From positions 223,564-287,563 of the forward strand of contig NZ_SJPK01000001.1 in assembly GCF_007859855.1 (NCBI RefSeq): 64,000 bases of DNA, written 5' to 3'. The stretch comes from Allorhodopirellula solitaria (GTDB lineage: Bacteria > Planctomycetota > Planctomycetia > Pirellulales > Pirellulaceae). Below the pieces are notes generated by a model. The model did not search any database. It worked only from the letters and a program-made list of their open reading frames with translations, and was not told the origin of the DNA. A program made the position numbers and the translations under genes. Of this stretch, positions 44,855 through 53,180 are shown piece by piece. Positions within the stretch are counted from its first letter, which is position 1; every line of letters begins with the position of its first letter.

Positions 44855-45432
44855 AAACGCGATCATTCTACGAACGCCTGTATGCGGGCTCGGTCTTCTA
44901 CCCAACACTCGCCTGGAACGTGATGCTAGGTCGCGTCCTTAAAGTCCGCCGCTGGTGGGATTCCGTGGACGACCATGTAATCGTTGGAGCCCGCCCGTTT
45001 ACACGGGATGTCGAAACGCTTGCCGCCCTGGGCGTCCGAGCGGTCGTGAATACTTGTGAAGAGTACACTGGCCCGATCGAAGAATACGGTCGACTGGGAA
45101 TCGTCCAACTGCACATTCCCACCGTGGATTTCACCCATCCGACGATCGACAATGTCCGTCAGGGCGTCGAATTCATCCAAAAGCATGTGGAACAGGGTGA
45201 GATCGTCTATATCCACTGCAAGGCTGGTCGCGCACGCAGCGCCACCGTCGCCATATGCTGGCTGATTGAGCATCGTCAAATGACGCCTGACGAGGCCCAA
45301 GCGCTGCTGCTGAGCAAACGACCGCACGTCAACCCTCGCTTGACCGAGAGGGCGGTGGTCAATGAATTCGTCGCCAGTCTAGAGGCGGAGCGAGCCGAGA
45401 GCGCCACAGCCCGCTTGGCCCACCCAAGCTGA
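44851..45432 (+). CDS. Dual-specificity phosphatase, PTPMT1-like
   Basis: The 193-residue protein carries the P-loop HCKAGRARS (C123, R129) of protein-tyrosine/dual-specificity phosphatases. It matches the eukaryotic mitochondrial PTPMT1 across its length, including FYPTL, WDSVDDHVIVGARP, VNTCEEY and TVDFTHPTIDNVRQGVEF, so phosphatidylglycerophosphate is a likely substrate, giving phosphatidylglycerol. The N-terminal region has a hydrophobic segment that may hold it at the membrane. It is coupled to panC by ATGA at 44851-44854. Phosphoinositide or protein substrates cannot be excluded. Confidence 0.84.
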   Translation: MKTRSFYERLYAGSVFYPTLAWNVMLGRVLKVRRWWDSVDDHVIVGARPFTRDVETLAALGVRAVVNTCEEYTGPIEEYGRLGIVQLHIPTVDFTHPTIDNVRQGVEFIQKHVEQGEIVYIHCKAGRARSATVAICWLIEHRQMTPDEAQALLLSKRPHVNPRLTERAVVNEFVASLEAERAESATARLAHPS

Positions 45433-45555
45433 TTTCAAAACACCCGGCTAGAACCAACCGACACCAATCCACCGCAGATTGCTAGCTCGAAGCTCCGAAG
45501 AACCACGAACGAGCGTGCTGCGACAGATGCCAATTGACCAAGCTGTGAGGGTGCA

Positions 45556-45939
45556 TCAGTCCATCAATTGCTCGAGAACGCTCAGTGCGTTGCGTGCGTT
45601 CTCCACGCCGCCCATTTCTTCGACGAGGCGTTTGGCGTTGATGAGCGAATCAAGTGACACTTCGTCGCTGTTCGCCTTCGCCTTCGAAGCGGGTGGACGT
45701 CCCGCTTTCTTAGCGACACTCGACTTCTTAGCGGTCGAACCTGGCGGACGGCCACGACGGCCCGTCTTTTTCGATTTCTTCGAATTCGATTTGACGGTGC
45801 TGACGAATTGAGCGTTGACATCAATGCCCTGTGCCTTCATCGCATCGGCAACTTCCATTGGTTTGGCAGTTGGGTTCGCGGCATAGTAATCGCGAATCGC
45901 TTGCGACTTGTTGACTCCGCTGGATTTCTTCTTGGCCAT
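45556..45939 (-). CDS. Small basic protein with AT-hook-like motifs
   Basis: The 127-residue protein has an N-terminal helical part (KSQAIRDYYAANPTAKPMEVADAMKAQGIDV) likely to form a small fold, a central stretch rich in Lys/Ser with GRRGRPPGS and KAGRPPASK (AT-hook-like cores GRP), and an acidic helical C-terminus. It probably binds DNA, perhaps as a nucleoid-associated or regulatory protein. The sequence upstream to 46090 is AT-rich with a good promoter. It lies alone, between convergent and same-strand genes. Confidence 0.75.
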   Translation of the reverse strand: MAKKKSSGVNKSQAIRDYYAANPTAKPMEVADAMKAQGIDVNAQFVSTVKSNSKKSKKTGRRGRPPGSTAKKSSVAKKAGRPPASKAKANSDEVSLDSLINAKRLVEEMGGVENARNALSVLEQLMD

Positions 45940-46030
45940 GTTGTCTTTTTATCGTTCGTGTGCAAGGTGGTACCGCACTGGCGTTCATGCCCACCGGTAA
46001 CCATCCTCAATGATTGGAAACACTATTGAT

Positions 46031-46058
46031 AAAATAGGCAAATAATAGGTTTTGTCAA
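46031..46058 (-). promoter_or_regulatory. Promoter candidate for the AT-hook gene
   Basis: On the minus strand TTGACA (46058-46053) is followed after 16 bp by TATTTT (46036-46031), in an AT-rich patch of about 70 bp that stands out from the GC-rich window. It lies about 90 bp before ATG 45939, so a leader of that order is expected. Confidence 0.5.
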
Positions 46059-46130
46059 TTGCCAAATATTAGTCGTTGTTTATTGAGGCCGGGAAAAATC
46101 CCTTACAATCCCACTACCACCCCCAACTAC

Positions 46131-48170
46131 CTACATTCGTTCGCAAACACCGATCCCCAATATCTGCAGTCCTTGCTCGATCACACGCCCGGTCATCACA
46201 ACCAGAGCTAACCGCGTTCGCAGAACCACAGGGTCGGTATTACCCAACACGCGACAAGCATCATTGAACGTGCTGTACGCTTTTGCCGTCTCGAACAGAT
46301 AATCACACAATTGATTGGGGGCATATGCGGCAATCGCCGCGTCGATGGCTTCCTCGAAGCGGACCAGAGCGAGTGCGAGTGCCCGTTCAGCGGGCTCGCG
46401 GAACTGCAATTGATCCTCCGTTGTATTCTCGACGAGCCATGCAGGCACATCGTCAATCGACATCTCAGCGGCGACGCGCCGCAAGATGCTTTGGGTACGG
46501 GCATAGGAATACTGCACATATGTCGCAGTATTTCCTTCTAACGCCACCATTTTCTCAACGTCAAATCGGTAATCCGTGGTGCGATGATGTGAGAGATCAG
46601 CGTACTTGATGGCGCCAATTCCAACCGTTTCAGCGATCTGGTTTTGCTCGTCGGCGAGCATGGGAGGGTCCATCGTCGCCAGCCGTTCTGGATTGCAGGC
46701 GACCTGCTGGGCGCGTGAGACAGCATCATTGAGCAGGCTTTCCAGCCCGATCAAGGATCCACTGCGTGTCTTCATCGGCCGGCCGTCCTTGCCCAAAACA
46801 GTACCAAATTGCACGTGCACGAGATCGATGTCATTCATTCCCAATGGCTCGGCCATGGCAAAGAATTTCTCAAAGTGTTCACTCTGCCGCGAATCGACGA
46901 CATAAAGGATACGATGCGGGGCAAAAACCTCTTGGCGGTACTGCAATGTTGCCAAGTCTGTCGTTGCGTATAGGTAGGCCCCATCACGTTTTTGAATAAT
47001 CATCGGGCTTTCAAAGCCCTCGAGGAACACACAGACTGCACCATCGCTCTCGGTCGTGAGCCCGAGCTTGTCCAGTGTTTCGACCACACCAGGCAATCGA
47101 TCGTGATAAAAACTCTCACCAAGAGTATGGTCAAAGCTAACCCCTAAGCGGTCATAGACGCGGTTAATTTCGTCTTTACAGTGCGGCAGGAATTTTTCCC
47201 ACAAGGCACGATTTTCAGCATCGCCCTCATGCATTTTTGCCGTCTCGCGGAGCACTGCCGCTGGCACGTCAGGATGTTCTGCAGCGATCGCGGCCAATTT
47301 CGGATCCGCTTCGACAGCGTCCACCTTTGCCTTGGCGGATTCAATCTCCGACTGGACCGCCGCGACGCGTCGCTGCGCCGCTTGAGCGGCTTTGGACGCC
47401 TTCTTGGACTCCTTGGCTGCTGCTTTGGACTCACTCTCAGCGGCCTTTGACGCGGTCTCAGCGGCAGCCCCAGCGGCTTGAGACTCCGTTTTGGCAAACG
47501 TTTCTGCCTCGCCGAGCTTCCCCTGCAGGGTGCTGAGTGAGGCTTTGGCTTTGGTGTATTCGATTAACTCGTTGGTTAATCGGTAGAGCTTAGCGAGTTC
47601 CGGCACAGGGTCGGATGCCACGGTATCGGCGTCACCGAAATGTTTATAGCCATAGATAATGATCCCAAACTGGGTCCCCCAATCGCCGAGGTGATTATCG
47701 GTAATCACCTCATGGCCGACATAGCGAAACATATTGGCCAGCGCCGCACCGATGACCGTGCTGCGGATATGCCCGACGTGCATGGGCTTAGCCACGTTGG
47801 GGCTGGAATAATCAATCAGAATTTTTTCACGATGGTCGGCTGGTTCTACCCCAGCACGCTCGTGGTGCAGCATGCCGAAGAGCGACTGAGAAAGGAACTC
47901 ATCACGGACCCGAAGATTGATAAAGCCGGGGCCAGCAATTTCAGGCTGTTCGCAGACCGCCGCCACATCGAGTTGGTCGACGACAATCGCAGCGACCTCG
48001 CGTGGAGCTTTGCCAACCTTTTTTCCCAAAGACATGCAGGCGTTGGATTGATAGTCACCAAATTTCGGGTCCGCCGCGACACGGATCATGCCCGCATAGG
48101 GTGCGGGATCGTCGGTGAGACTTGATAAGGCGGTCTGGAAACGCGCACGAAAATAGGCAGATAGGTTCAT
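46131..48170 (-). CDS. argS: Arginyl-tRNA synthetase with Ala/Lys-rich insertion
   Basis: The 679-residue enzyme has the ArgRS N-terminal additional domain, the HIGH motif as HVGH (131-134, in SSPNVAKPMHVGHIRSTVIG), LGDWGTQFG, the MKTRSG segment near the KMSKS position, and the C-terminal anticodon domain starting near NTATYVQYSYARTQSILRR. It charges tRNA-Arg. Compared with about 577 residues in E. coli, it carries an insertion of roughly 100 residues (about 206-305), rich in Ala, Lys, Ser and Glu and predicted as a coiled-coil. The insertion lies within the catalytic domain. The start is 12 nt after the rsfS stop. Confidence 0.95.
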   Translation of the reverse strand: MNLSAYFRARFQTALSSLTDDPAPYAGMIRVAADPKFGDYQSNACMSLGKKVGKAPREVAAIVVDQLDVAAVCEQPEIAGPGFINLRVRDEFLSQSLFGMLHHERAGVEPADHREKILIDYSSPNVAKPMHVGHIRSTVIGAALANMFRYVGHEVITDNHLGDWGTQFGIIIYGYKHFGDADTVASDPVPELAKLYRLTNELIEYTKAKASLSTLQGKLGEAETFAKTESQAAGAAAETASKAAESESKAAAKESKKASKAAQAAQRRVAAVQSEIESAKAKVDAVEADPKLAAIAAEHPDVPAAVLRETAKMHEGDAENRALWEKFLPHCKDEINRVYDRLGVSFDHTLGESFYHDRLPGVVETLDKLGLTTESDGAVCVFLEGFESPMIIQKRDGAYLYATTDLATLQYRQEVFAPHRILYVVDSRQSEHFEKFFAMAEPLGMNDIDLVHVQFGTVLGKDGRPMKTRSGSLIGLESLLNDAVSRAQQVACNPERLATMDPPMLADEQNQIAETVGIGAIKYADLSHHRTTDYRFDVEKMVALEGNTATYVQYSYARTQSILRRVAAEMSIDDVPAWLVENTTEDQLQFREPAERALALALVRFEEAIDAAIAAYAPNQLCDYLFETAKAYSTFNDACRVLGNTDPVVLRTRLALVVMTGRVIEQGLQILGIGVCERM

Positions 48171-48182
48171 CGGTATTCGCTC

Positions 48183-48683
48183 TCAATCGTTCGCTGTCAA
48201 ACCCAGATCAGCTAAAGGCACGACGGTGCCATCGGCCCACAACGATTCGAGATCGTAGTACTCGCGAGTTTCTTCATCGAAGAGATGGACCACGAGGCTG
48301 CCGTAGTCGAGCACGATCCAACTACTCTCCTGATATCCCTCGATGCCCATGCGATGGTCACCGAGTCCTTTTTCCAGAGCATCGTCGATCTGTTCACTGA
48401 TCGCGTGCAGCTGTCGCCGGCTCGTACCGGTCGAGATCACGAAGAAATCGAATTCAGCGGACTGGCCGCTGATATCGATCACCATCACATCGCGCCCATT
48501 GTTATCGAGGGCAACGCGCGCAGCCTCGGCGGCGAGTTTTCTCGCATCCTCGAGCCCATGTGGGCGGATGGCGCGACTGGGCGTCTCCATTGGGTTGCGA
48601 GACGCGTACTTTTCGGCGGCGGCCTTCTGCTGCGATTGAGGATCGTCAGGCGAAGCCGGTTTTTCGGGGGGGTGATCAGACAA
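48183..48683 (-). CDS. rsfS: Ribosomal silencing factor RsfS
   Basis: The 166-residue protein contains the RsfS/DUF143 domain (about 42-150) with GRDVMVIDISGQSAEFDFFVISTGTSRRQLHAI, and later GYQESSWIVLDYGSLVVHLF, the hallmark ends. It binds ribosomal protein L14 and blocks subunit joining in stationary or starved cells. The start is TTG 48683; ATG 48590 would give 135 residues and drop a Pro/Ser-rich tail. It precedes argS by 12 nt, so both are likely co-transcribed. Confidence 0.92.
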   Translation of the reverse strand: MSDHPPEKPASPDDPQSQQKAAAEKYASRNPMETPSRAIRPHGLEDARKLAAEAARVALDNNGRDVMVIDISGQSAEFDFFVISTGTSRRQLHAISEQIDDALEKGLGDHRMGIEGYQESSWIVLDYGSLVVHLFDEETREYYDLESLWADGTVVPLADLGLTAND

Positions 48684-48788
48684 TTCGAAAGTACTTTGGT
48701 GTCATTTTTGGTCAAAAAGTGCGCTCTGAGCGAGATCCGCGCAAAGCGTGCGAAGCCACAAGTGTATCGGAAATAGTGATTGTGTCAC

Positions 48789-49859
48789 CTACATCAATGG
48801 AGTCATTTCGCGACGATTTAATTCCGCCACGACCTCCCGCACCCGCTCCTCACTCGATCGCGGGGCGACGAGAGTAGCATCTGCAGTTTGAACGACAATC
48901 AAATCCTGGGCATCGATCGTGACAATCGTATGCCCAGGACTGGCGTGGATAATGCAATTTCCAGAATCAATTCCGATGTGAGATCCCACCGCCGCATTGC
49001 CATGGGCGTCATGAGGATGCAGTCGCGAGACGGCCTGCCAACTCCCCACGTCATCCCAATCAAACGGCGCGGCGACCACGATCACTTTTTCGTGTCTCTC
49101 CAGGACCGCATAATCAATCGACTTGCCTTCAATGGCCTTGAACTCACGCTTCAAAACCTCGTCGTAATCGTCCTTTCCGATCGACGCAGCAATCGTCTGC
49201 AGCCTCGCATACATCTCGGGCTCATGCGTTTTCAGTGCATCAAGGATCGCATCAGCACGCCATACAAAAATCCCACTGTTCCACAAAAAATTCCCGGCAT
49301 CGACGTATTCTCGAGCCGTCTTGGCGTCCGGTTTTTCGCGAAATCGCTCGACAGTGAACGCTTCATGCCCCTCGATCCTCTCGCCTTGCTGGATGTAGCC
49401 GAACGATTCAGCTGGATAGCTGGGCTGGATCCCAAAGGTCACGATGGCATCGGGATGCTGTTTCAAGACCGCTTCGGCTCGGCCGATCGCCTCGGCGAAC
49501 CGATCCTGTTGCTCGATGACATGGTCTGATGGACAGACCAACATCACCGCGTCAGGGTCGTTGGCGTGGACCAACACAGCGGCCAACCCGACACAAGGGG
49601 CAGTATCCCTTCGGCTGGGTTCACCAATCACATTCTCAGCTGGCAACTCGGGCAGTTGATCAACGATCGGTTGCACCAGATCCATCGAGGTCACCACAAG
49701 AGTTCGCTCAGCATCGGTGATGGTACTGATCCGGTCGCAAGTCCCCTGGAGCATCGAGCGGGGTCCTGCCAACGGCAGCAATTGTTTTGGCATCGCACGC
49801 CGCGAGGCTGGCCAAAACCGAGTGCCGCTGCCGCCTGCCATGATGATTGCGTGAAGCAT
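48789..49859 (-). CDS. manC: Mannose-1-phosphate guanylyltransferase
   Basis: The 356-residue protein has the nucleotidyltransferase start MLHAIIMAGGSGTRFWPASRR, the PK loop (MPKQLLPL), EPSRRDTAPC, a DHVI metal site and VERFREKPD, matching GDP-mannose pyrophosphorylases. It joins GTP and mannose 1-phosphate to GDP-mannose for glycans and lipids. At 356 residues it lacks the C-terminal isomerase domain of bifunctional AlgA/ManC enzymes. No other sugar nucleotide genes are near. The preceding upstream minus-strand gene is the octahaem cytochrome, with a gap of about 140 bp. Confidence 0.93.
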   Translation of the reverse strand: MLHAIIMAGGSGTRFWPASRRAMPKQLLPLAGPRSMLQGTCDRISTITDAERTLVVTSMDLVQPIVDQLPELPAENVIGEPSRRDTAPCVGLAAVLVHANDPDAVMLVCPSDHVIEQQDRFAEAIGRAEAVLKQHPDAIVTFGIQPSYPAESFGYIQQGERIEGHEAFTVERFREKPDAKTAREYVDAGNFLWNSGIFVWRADAILDALKTHEPEMYARLQTIAASIGKDDYDEVLKREFKAIEGKSIDYAVLERHEKVIVVAAPFDWDDVGSWQAVSRLHPHDAHGNAAVGSHIGIDSGNCIIHASPGHTIVTIDAQDLIVVQTADATLVAPRSSEERVREVVAELNRREMTPLM

Positions 49860-49998
49860 AAGATTGTTTTACGTAGAGCGGAAATAAAAAAGAAGAGTGT
49901 TGATCAAGACCAAGGTCATGAGACGTCGACCGAAGCCGCTCGGCGGCCCCTCGTATTCATTGACGATAGACCGTCAAACAAACCGGCAGCGAGCCCGA

Positions 49999-52362
49999 TT
50001 ACGGTGAGTTCATCTGTTGCTGGAGAGCTCGCAACGCGACGCCAAAGGCCTCCACGTGGGGCGCCAATTCGACTGCTCGTTTGAGGTACTTCTGCGCACC
50101 TTCGGAATCGCCCGACAGATAGAGTGCCAAACCGTAACGATACTGTACGTCGGCCAGCCCCGGGGCGAGCTTGGCGTCGCGAGCGAGCAGCGGCAATTCG
50201 TCACGTCGCAATTGATCAATTTGATTTTGCACGCCCGCCATGCCCTCGGAACCACCAACTGTGGCCAAAACTTTTGCAGCGGCAGGGTCCTGATCGGCTA
50301 CCGAACGTATTCGATCGAGCAACGTCGCGAGGTTGCTGCGCGGTCCCGTCGTCTGGGGCTCGACACGCATCGCGTTGCTGTAGGCGCGAACCGCGTCAGC
50401 CCATTGCCCACGCTGTTCACTGATCATTGCCCAGCCCATGTGCGAGTTGGCACGATCATCGGCAACCATGTATTCCTCTTCCGCATCGGCGAGCACTTTA
50501 TCGAGTTCGCGGCGTTTTGAACCGGTCACCTGAGGGTAGGCACCCCCTGTGAGAATTCCACGAGCCGCTTCGCTGCGCACCAACCGTGAGGAGTCCTTGC
50601 TCAGGGGCAATAACAATTTCACAATGTCTTTAGGAGCAATCGCTCCGCCAGCACCTAGAACCCCGACCGCACGCGCGGCCGTCGCGAGCAAAACGGGAGG
50701 CACCGCCCCCGGCGATTCCTTGTTTTCATCAATCAAACGCTGGGCCGCCACTGCAGCATCACGGTGACCACTTTGGACCAACTCTTCCAAGGCTGTTGCC
50801 CGAGCGATCATCGGGGTCAACGACTCCGTCCCTGGGGTAGAAGATCCAGCGATCAATCGCAGCGCGTCTTTCACGGCCGAACGATCCCCGGCCCGCAGGT
50901 TCGCGAGCACCTCGCCATAATGAGATGGTTGCAATCGGGCCTCCCCGTACCATTTCTCACACGCATCATCACACCACTGATCAGTCATGCGGATCGCTTC
51001 CGCGACCTCTTCGTTGCCCTGTTCGGCAGCCTGCAACCAATCTTGATAGAGATCGAGTTCTTCGCTGACAGCGGGGTCGAGCAGCTCACGCTGATCTTCC
51101 ACATGGCAACTGCTGCATGCATTGGGAGTGCCCAACTCAACGGAGAGGTCAGGGCGAGGAACACGCAAACTATGATCACGGCGTGCATCAATTGCCATAT
51201 AGGTTGTATGAGGCATATGGCAATTCACACATTTCGCCCCCTCACTGCCGACGGCGTGGTGATGGTGTGAAGGGACGTCATATTTACCGGGCGCATGTTG
51301 GTGGCAGGAAGTGCATGTTTCGTTACCGGGATGCTTCAGCTGCAACGAATGGGGGTCATGACAATCCGTGCAGCGGATCCCTTTGTGGTACATCTTGCTC
51401 TGCAGGAAAGATCCATAAACGTATACCTCATCTTTGATTTGGCCATCATCGTGATAGGTATCCGGACGCAACAGTTCCAAACTGTAATGATCGGTATACT
51501 CGGCACCCGGCTGCATGGCAGCGTCGAGCACCCCGCGCCGGCTGTGACAGGGAGCACAGGTTTCCAGCTGCGGCTTGGTGTCGGCGGTTTTGAGGTCCGC
51601 CAAGGCATAGCCACGTTTCCTGTCCCAAAACAATGAGTGGCTGCGCGCCATCTCCACATGCAGACTCGCTGGGCCATGGCAAGCCTCACAACTGACGTCG
51701 ATCTCTGAAAACGTCGTGTGATACCGCTGCGTCGCGACATCATAATTGCGTTTCAGATCGGTACTGTGGCATTCGGCGCACATCGTTTGCCAGCGTTGGG
51801 CAATGCCGGTCCAGTGCAGCGGATCGCCCGGAGCCAATTTCTCGCTCACGTCGGGTGGCCGCAAATAAAACCATTTTTGGCGTGGGACATCCCAACTGAT
51901 CCGGAGCACTTGGACGCGACCAACCTCGTCTTCGGGAGCATCCACCTCGCGATCAAATTCGACCATGTATTGCTGCAACGGTTCGACTCCGAAGACATAC
52001 TTGATTTCAAAGTCTTCCATCTCTCCCGTGGGGCCCTCGGTATGGATCATGAACTTCGATCCATCGCGGTACAGCCGGCTGGTGATCCCATCATGAACGA
52101 ACGTCGCATCGTCGAAATCCCCGAGCACGCTCTCATCGGTAGCATGGTCCATGGCGAGATCATGATGCGAGCCGTGAAAGGCATCCATTTGGGTTGGATG
52201 GCACTGGGCACAGGCATCACGACCGACGAAGGTTGCTACCGCATCGGTAGGCAAACCGCGATAGTAATCCACCAGCACTCCACCGGCGATCAACACGCAC
52301 ACAGCAATGAAGGCGACAATGGTGGGCCGGCGGAGGAGCGTGTGAGGTGATTTCTCTGACAA
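49999..52362 (-). CDS. Octahaem c-type cytochrome with TPR-like C-terminus
   Basis: The 787-residue protein has a signal-anchor helix (about 13-32), then eight CxxCH motifs: CAQCH (51-55), CAECH, CEACH, CAPCH, CTDCH, CTSCH, CVNCH, CSSCH. Many additional His and HGSHHD-like segments can supply distal ligands. The C-terminal 300 residues are helical, ending in TPR-like units (VQYRYGLALYLSGDSEGAQKYLKRAVEL). The layout resembles the NapC/cytochrome c554 superfamily of multihaem redox proteins. No terminal-reductase partner is adjacent. The start TTG 52362 lacks a clear ribosome site. Probably periplasmic or membrane-anchored electron transfer; substrate unknown. Confidence 0.9.
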   Translation of the reverse strand: MSEKSPHTLLRRPTIVAFIAVCVLIAGGVLVDYYRGLPTDAVATFVGRDACAQCHPTQMDAFHGSHHDLAMDHATDESVLGDFDDATFVHDGITSRLYRDGSKFMIHTEGPTGEMEDFEIKYVFGVEPLQQYMVEFDREVDAPEDEVGRVQVLRISWDVPRQKWFYLRPPDVSEKLAPGDPLHWTGIAQRWQTMCAECHSTDLKRNYDVATQRYHTTFSEIDVSCEACHGPASLHVEMARSHSLFWDRKRGYALADLKTADTKPQLETCAPCHSRRGVLDAAMQPGAEYTDHYSLELLRPDTYHDDGQIKDEVYVYGSFLQSKMYHKGIRCTDCHDPHSLQLKHPGNETCTSCHQHAPGKYDVPSHHHHAVGSEGAKCVNCHMPHTTYMAIDARRDHSLRVPRPDLSVELGTPNACSSCHVEDQRELLDPAVSEELDLYQDWLQAAEQGNEEVAEAIRMTDQWCDDACEKWYGEARLQPSHYGEVLANLRAGDRSAVKDALRLIAGSSTPGTESLTPMIARATALEELVQSGHRDAAVAAQRLIDENKESPGAVPPVLLATAARAVGVLGAGGAIAPKDIVKLLLPLSKDSSRLVRSEAARGILTGGAYPQVTGSKRRELDKVLADAEEEYMVADDRANSHMGWAMISEQRGQWADAVRAYSNAMRVEPQTTGPRSNLATLLDRIRSVADQDPAAAKVLATVGGSEGMAGVQNQIDQLRRDELPLLARDAKLAPGLADVQYRYGLALYLSGDSEGAQKYLKRAVELAPHVEAFGVALRALQQQMNSP

Positions 52363-52460
52363 CGAGGGATTCCGGTGAGACTTGGGAGAGGCGACAGGAT
52401 TTTCGCGAGCGGAATGGCCCCGGCGAGGGAGCCATCACCGCCAAAAAAGTTACGCGATCG

Positions 52461-53180
52461 CTAGGGAATGGCTGGGGAAAACTCAGCGGCGAGCAAGCGA
52501 GCGGCCTGCATCCGCATCTGACGGACGAGCGTGAGAACGGGCATCCGCTTGCCAGCAGCGTCACTCACTTCGGGACGCCGATCATGATAAGACTCGAGCA
52601 ATCGGGCTGATCGCAAAAGAGCTTCCGCCGTCTCGAAGGGTGCCGCAGCGGCAGCGGGTGAAGCCTGCTCGGCCTGCACCTGGTGACCGCCCAGCTCTGT
52701 TTCTCGCCGGGGATCGAGACTCGATCCATCGAGCACGCTGCCGTTCTGGCGAATGATACCGATCACGTCTCCCAACACTCCCTGGGGCAGCGGCGCCGAC
52801 GAGTCGCCCTGGAGTGCGGCCTCGATCTTGTCCGCTGCTCCCGGCTGCTCAGGCGGCGCGTCAAAATTCGGGAGTGGAATCTCCGCCACCTCCTCAGTGG
52901 GGATCGGTGGCGCTGCCTGACCGTCGCTCGCCGGGGCCTGTTCCTGTCCCGGCTCCTGCGTCTGCGCAGCGAGATGGGTGCTATCGAACGTGGCGTGAGC
53001 GAACAAGACCACCAGGATAAGCAACACACGATGAATGAGTGTCGGTTTTAGTAGTGGACGAGGCGCCGAGTCCTGCGGCTTTGGACTCGTCGCCTCGTTC
53101 ACTACGACAGAAATGGATCGTGCGTTGCTAAAGAGTATGGGCATGGGATTGTATGAGTGGATCAGTGGTTTACGTTTCAC
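52461..53180 (-). CDS. Exported proline-rich protein of unknown function
   Basis: The start GTG 53180 overlaps the stop of the TolQ/ExbB gene in GTGA and has AGGA seven nt upstream, so translation from there seems real. This would give 239 residues with an unusual N-terminus encoded in part by a palindromic repeat (53051-53105). A signal-like hydrophobic segment (VLLILVVLFAHATF) lies at about 52-66; a GTG at 53027 would place it at the very N-terminus. The mature part is Pro/Glu/Ala-rich, with a helical C-terminal half (ALLRSARLLESYHDR, VLTLVRQMRMQAARLLAAEF). No known domain is recognised. Its position suggests it works with the channel and GTPases. Confidence 0.6.
   Translation of the reverse strand: MKRKPLIHSYNPMPILFSNARSISVVVNEATSPKPQDSAPRPLLKPTLIHRVLLILVVLFAHATFDSTHLAAQTQEPGQEQAPASDGQAAPPIPTEEVAEIPLPNFDAPPEQPGAADKIEAALQGDSSAPLPQGVLGDVIGIIRQNGSVLDGSSLDPRRETELGGHQVQAEQASPAAAAAPFETAEALLRSARLLESYHDRRPEVSDAAGKRMPVLTLVRQMRMQAARLLAAEFSPAIP
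53051..53105. repeat. Palindromic repeat sharing the arm of the 16.9-kb element
   Basis: Left arm 53051-53073 and right arm 53083-53105 are inverted complements (21 of 23), with a 9-nt loop. The arm matches the core GTGGACGAGGCG of the palindrome at 16960-17023. It lies within the N-terminal coding region of the exported proline-rich protein, if that starts at 53180. No TTAGGG or outer arms as at 16.9 kb are seen, so it is a shorter member. Confidence 0.75.

Noticed and set aside
52461..53180. The exported proline-rich protein as an ExbD/TolR subunit
   Set aside because: It has no ExbD-like conserved Asp in the membrane helix and no periplasmic ExbD domain pattern.
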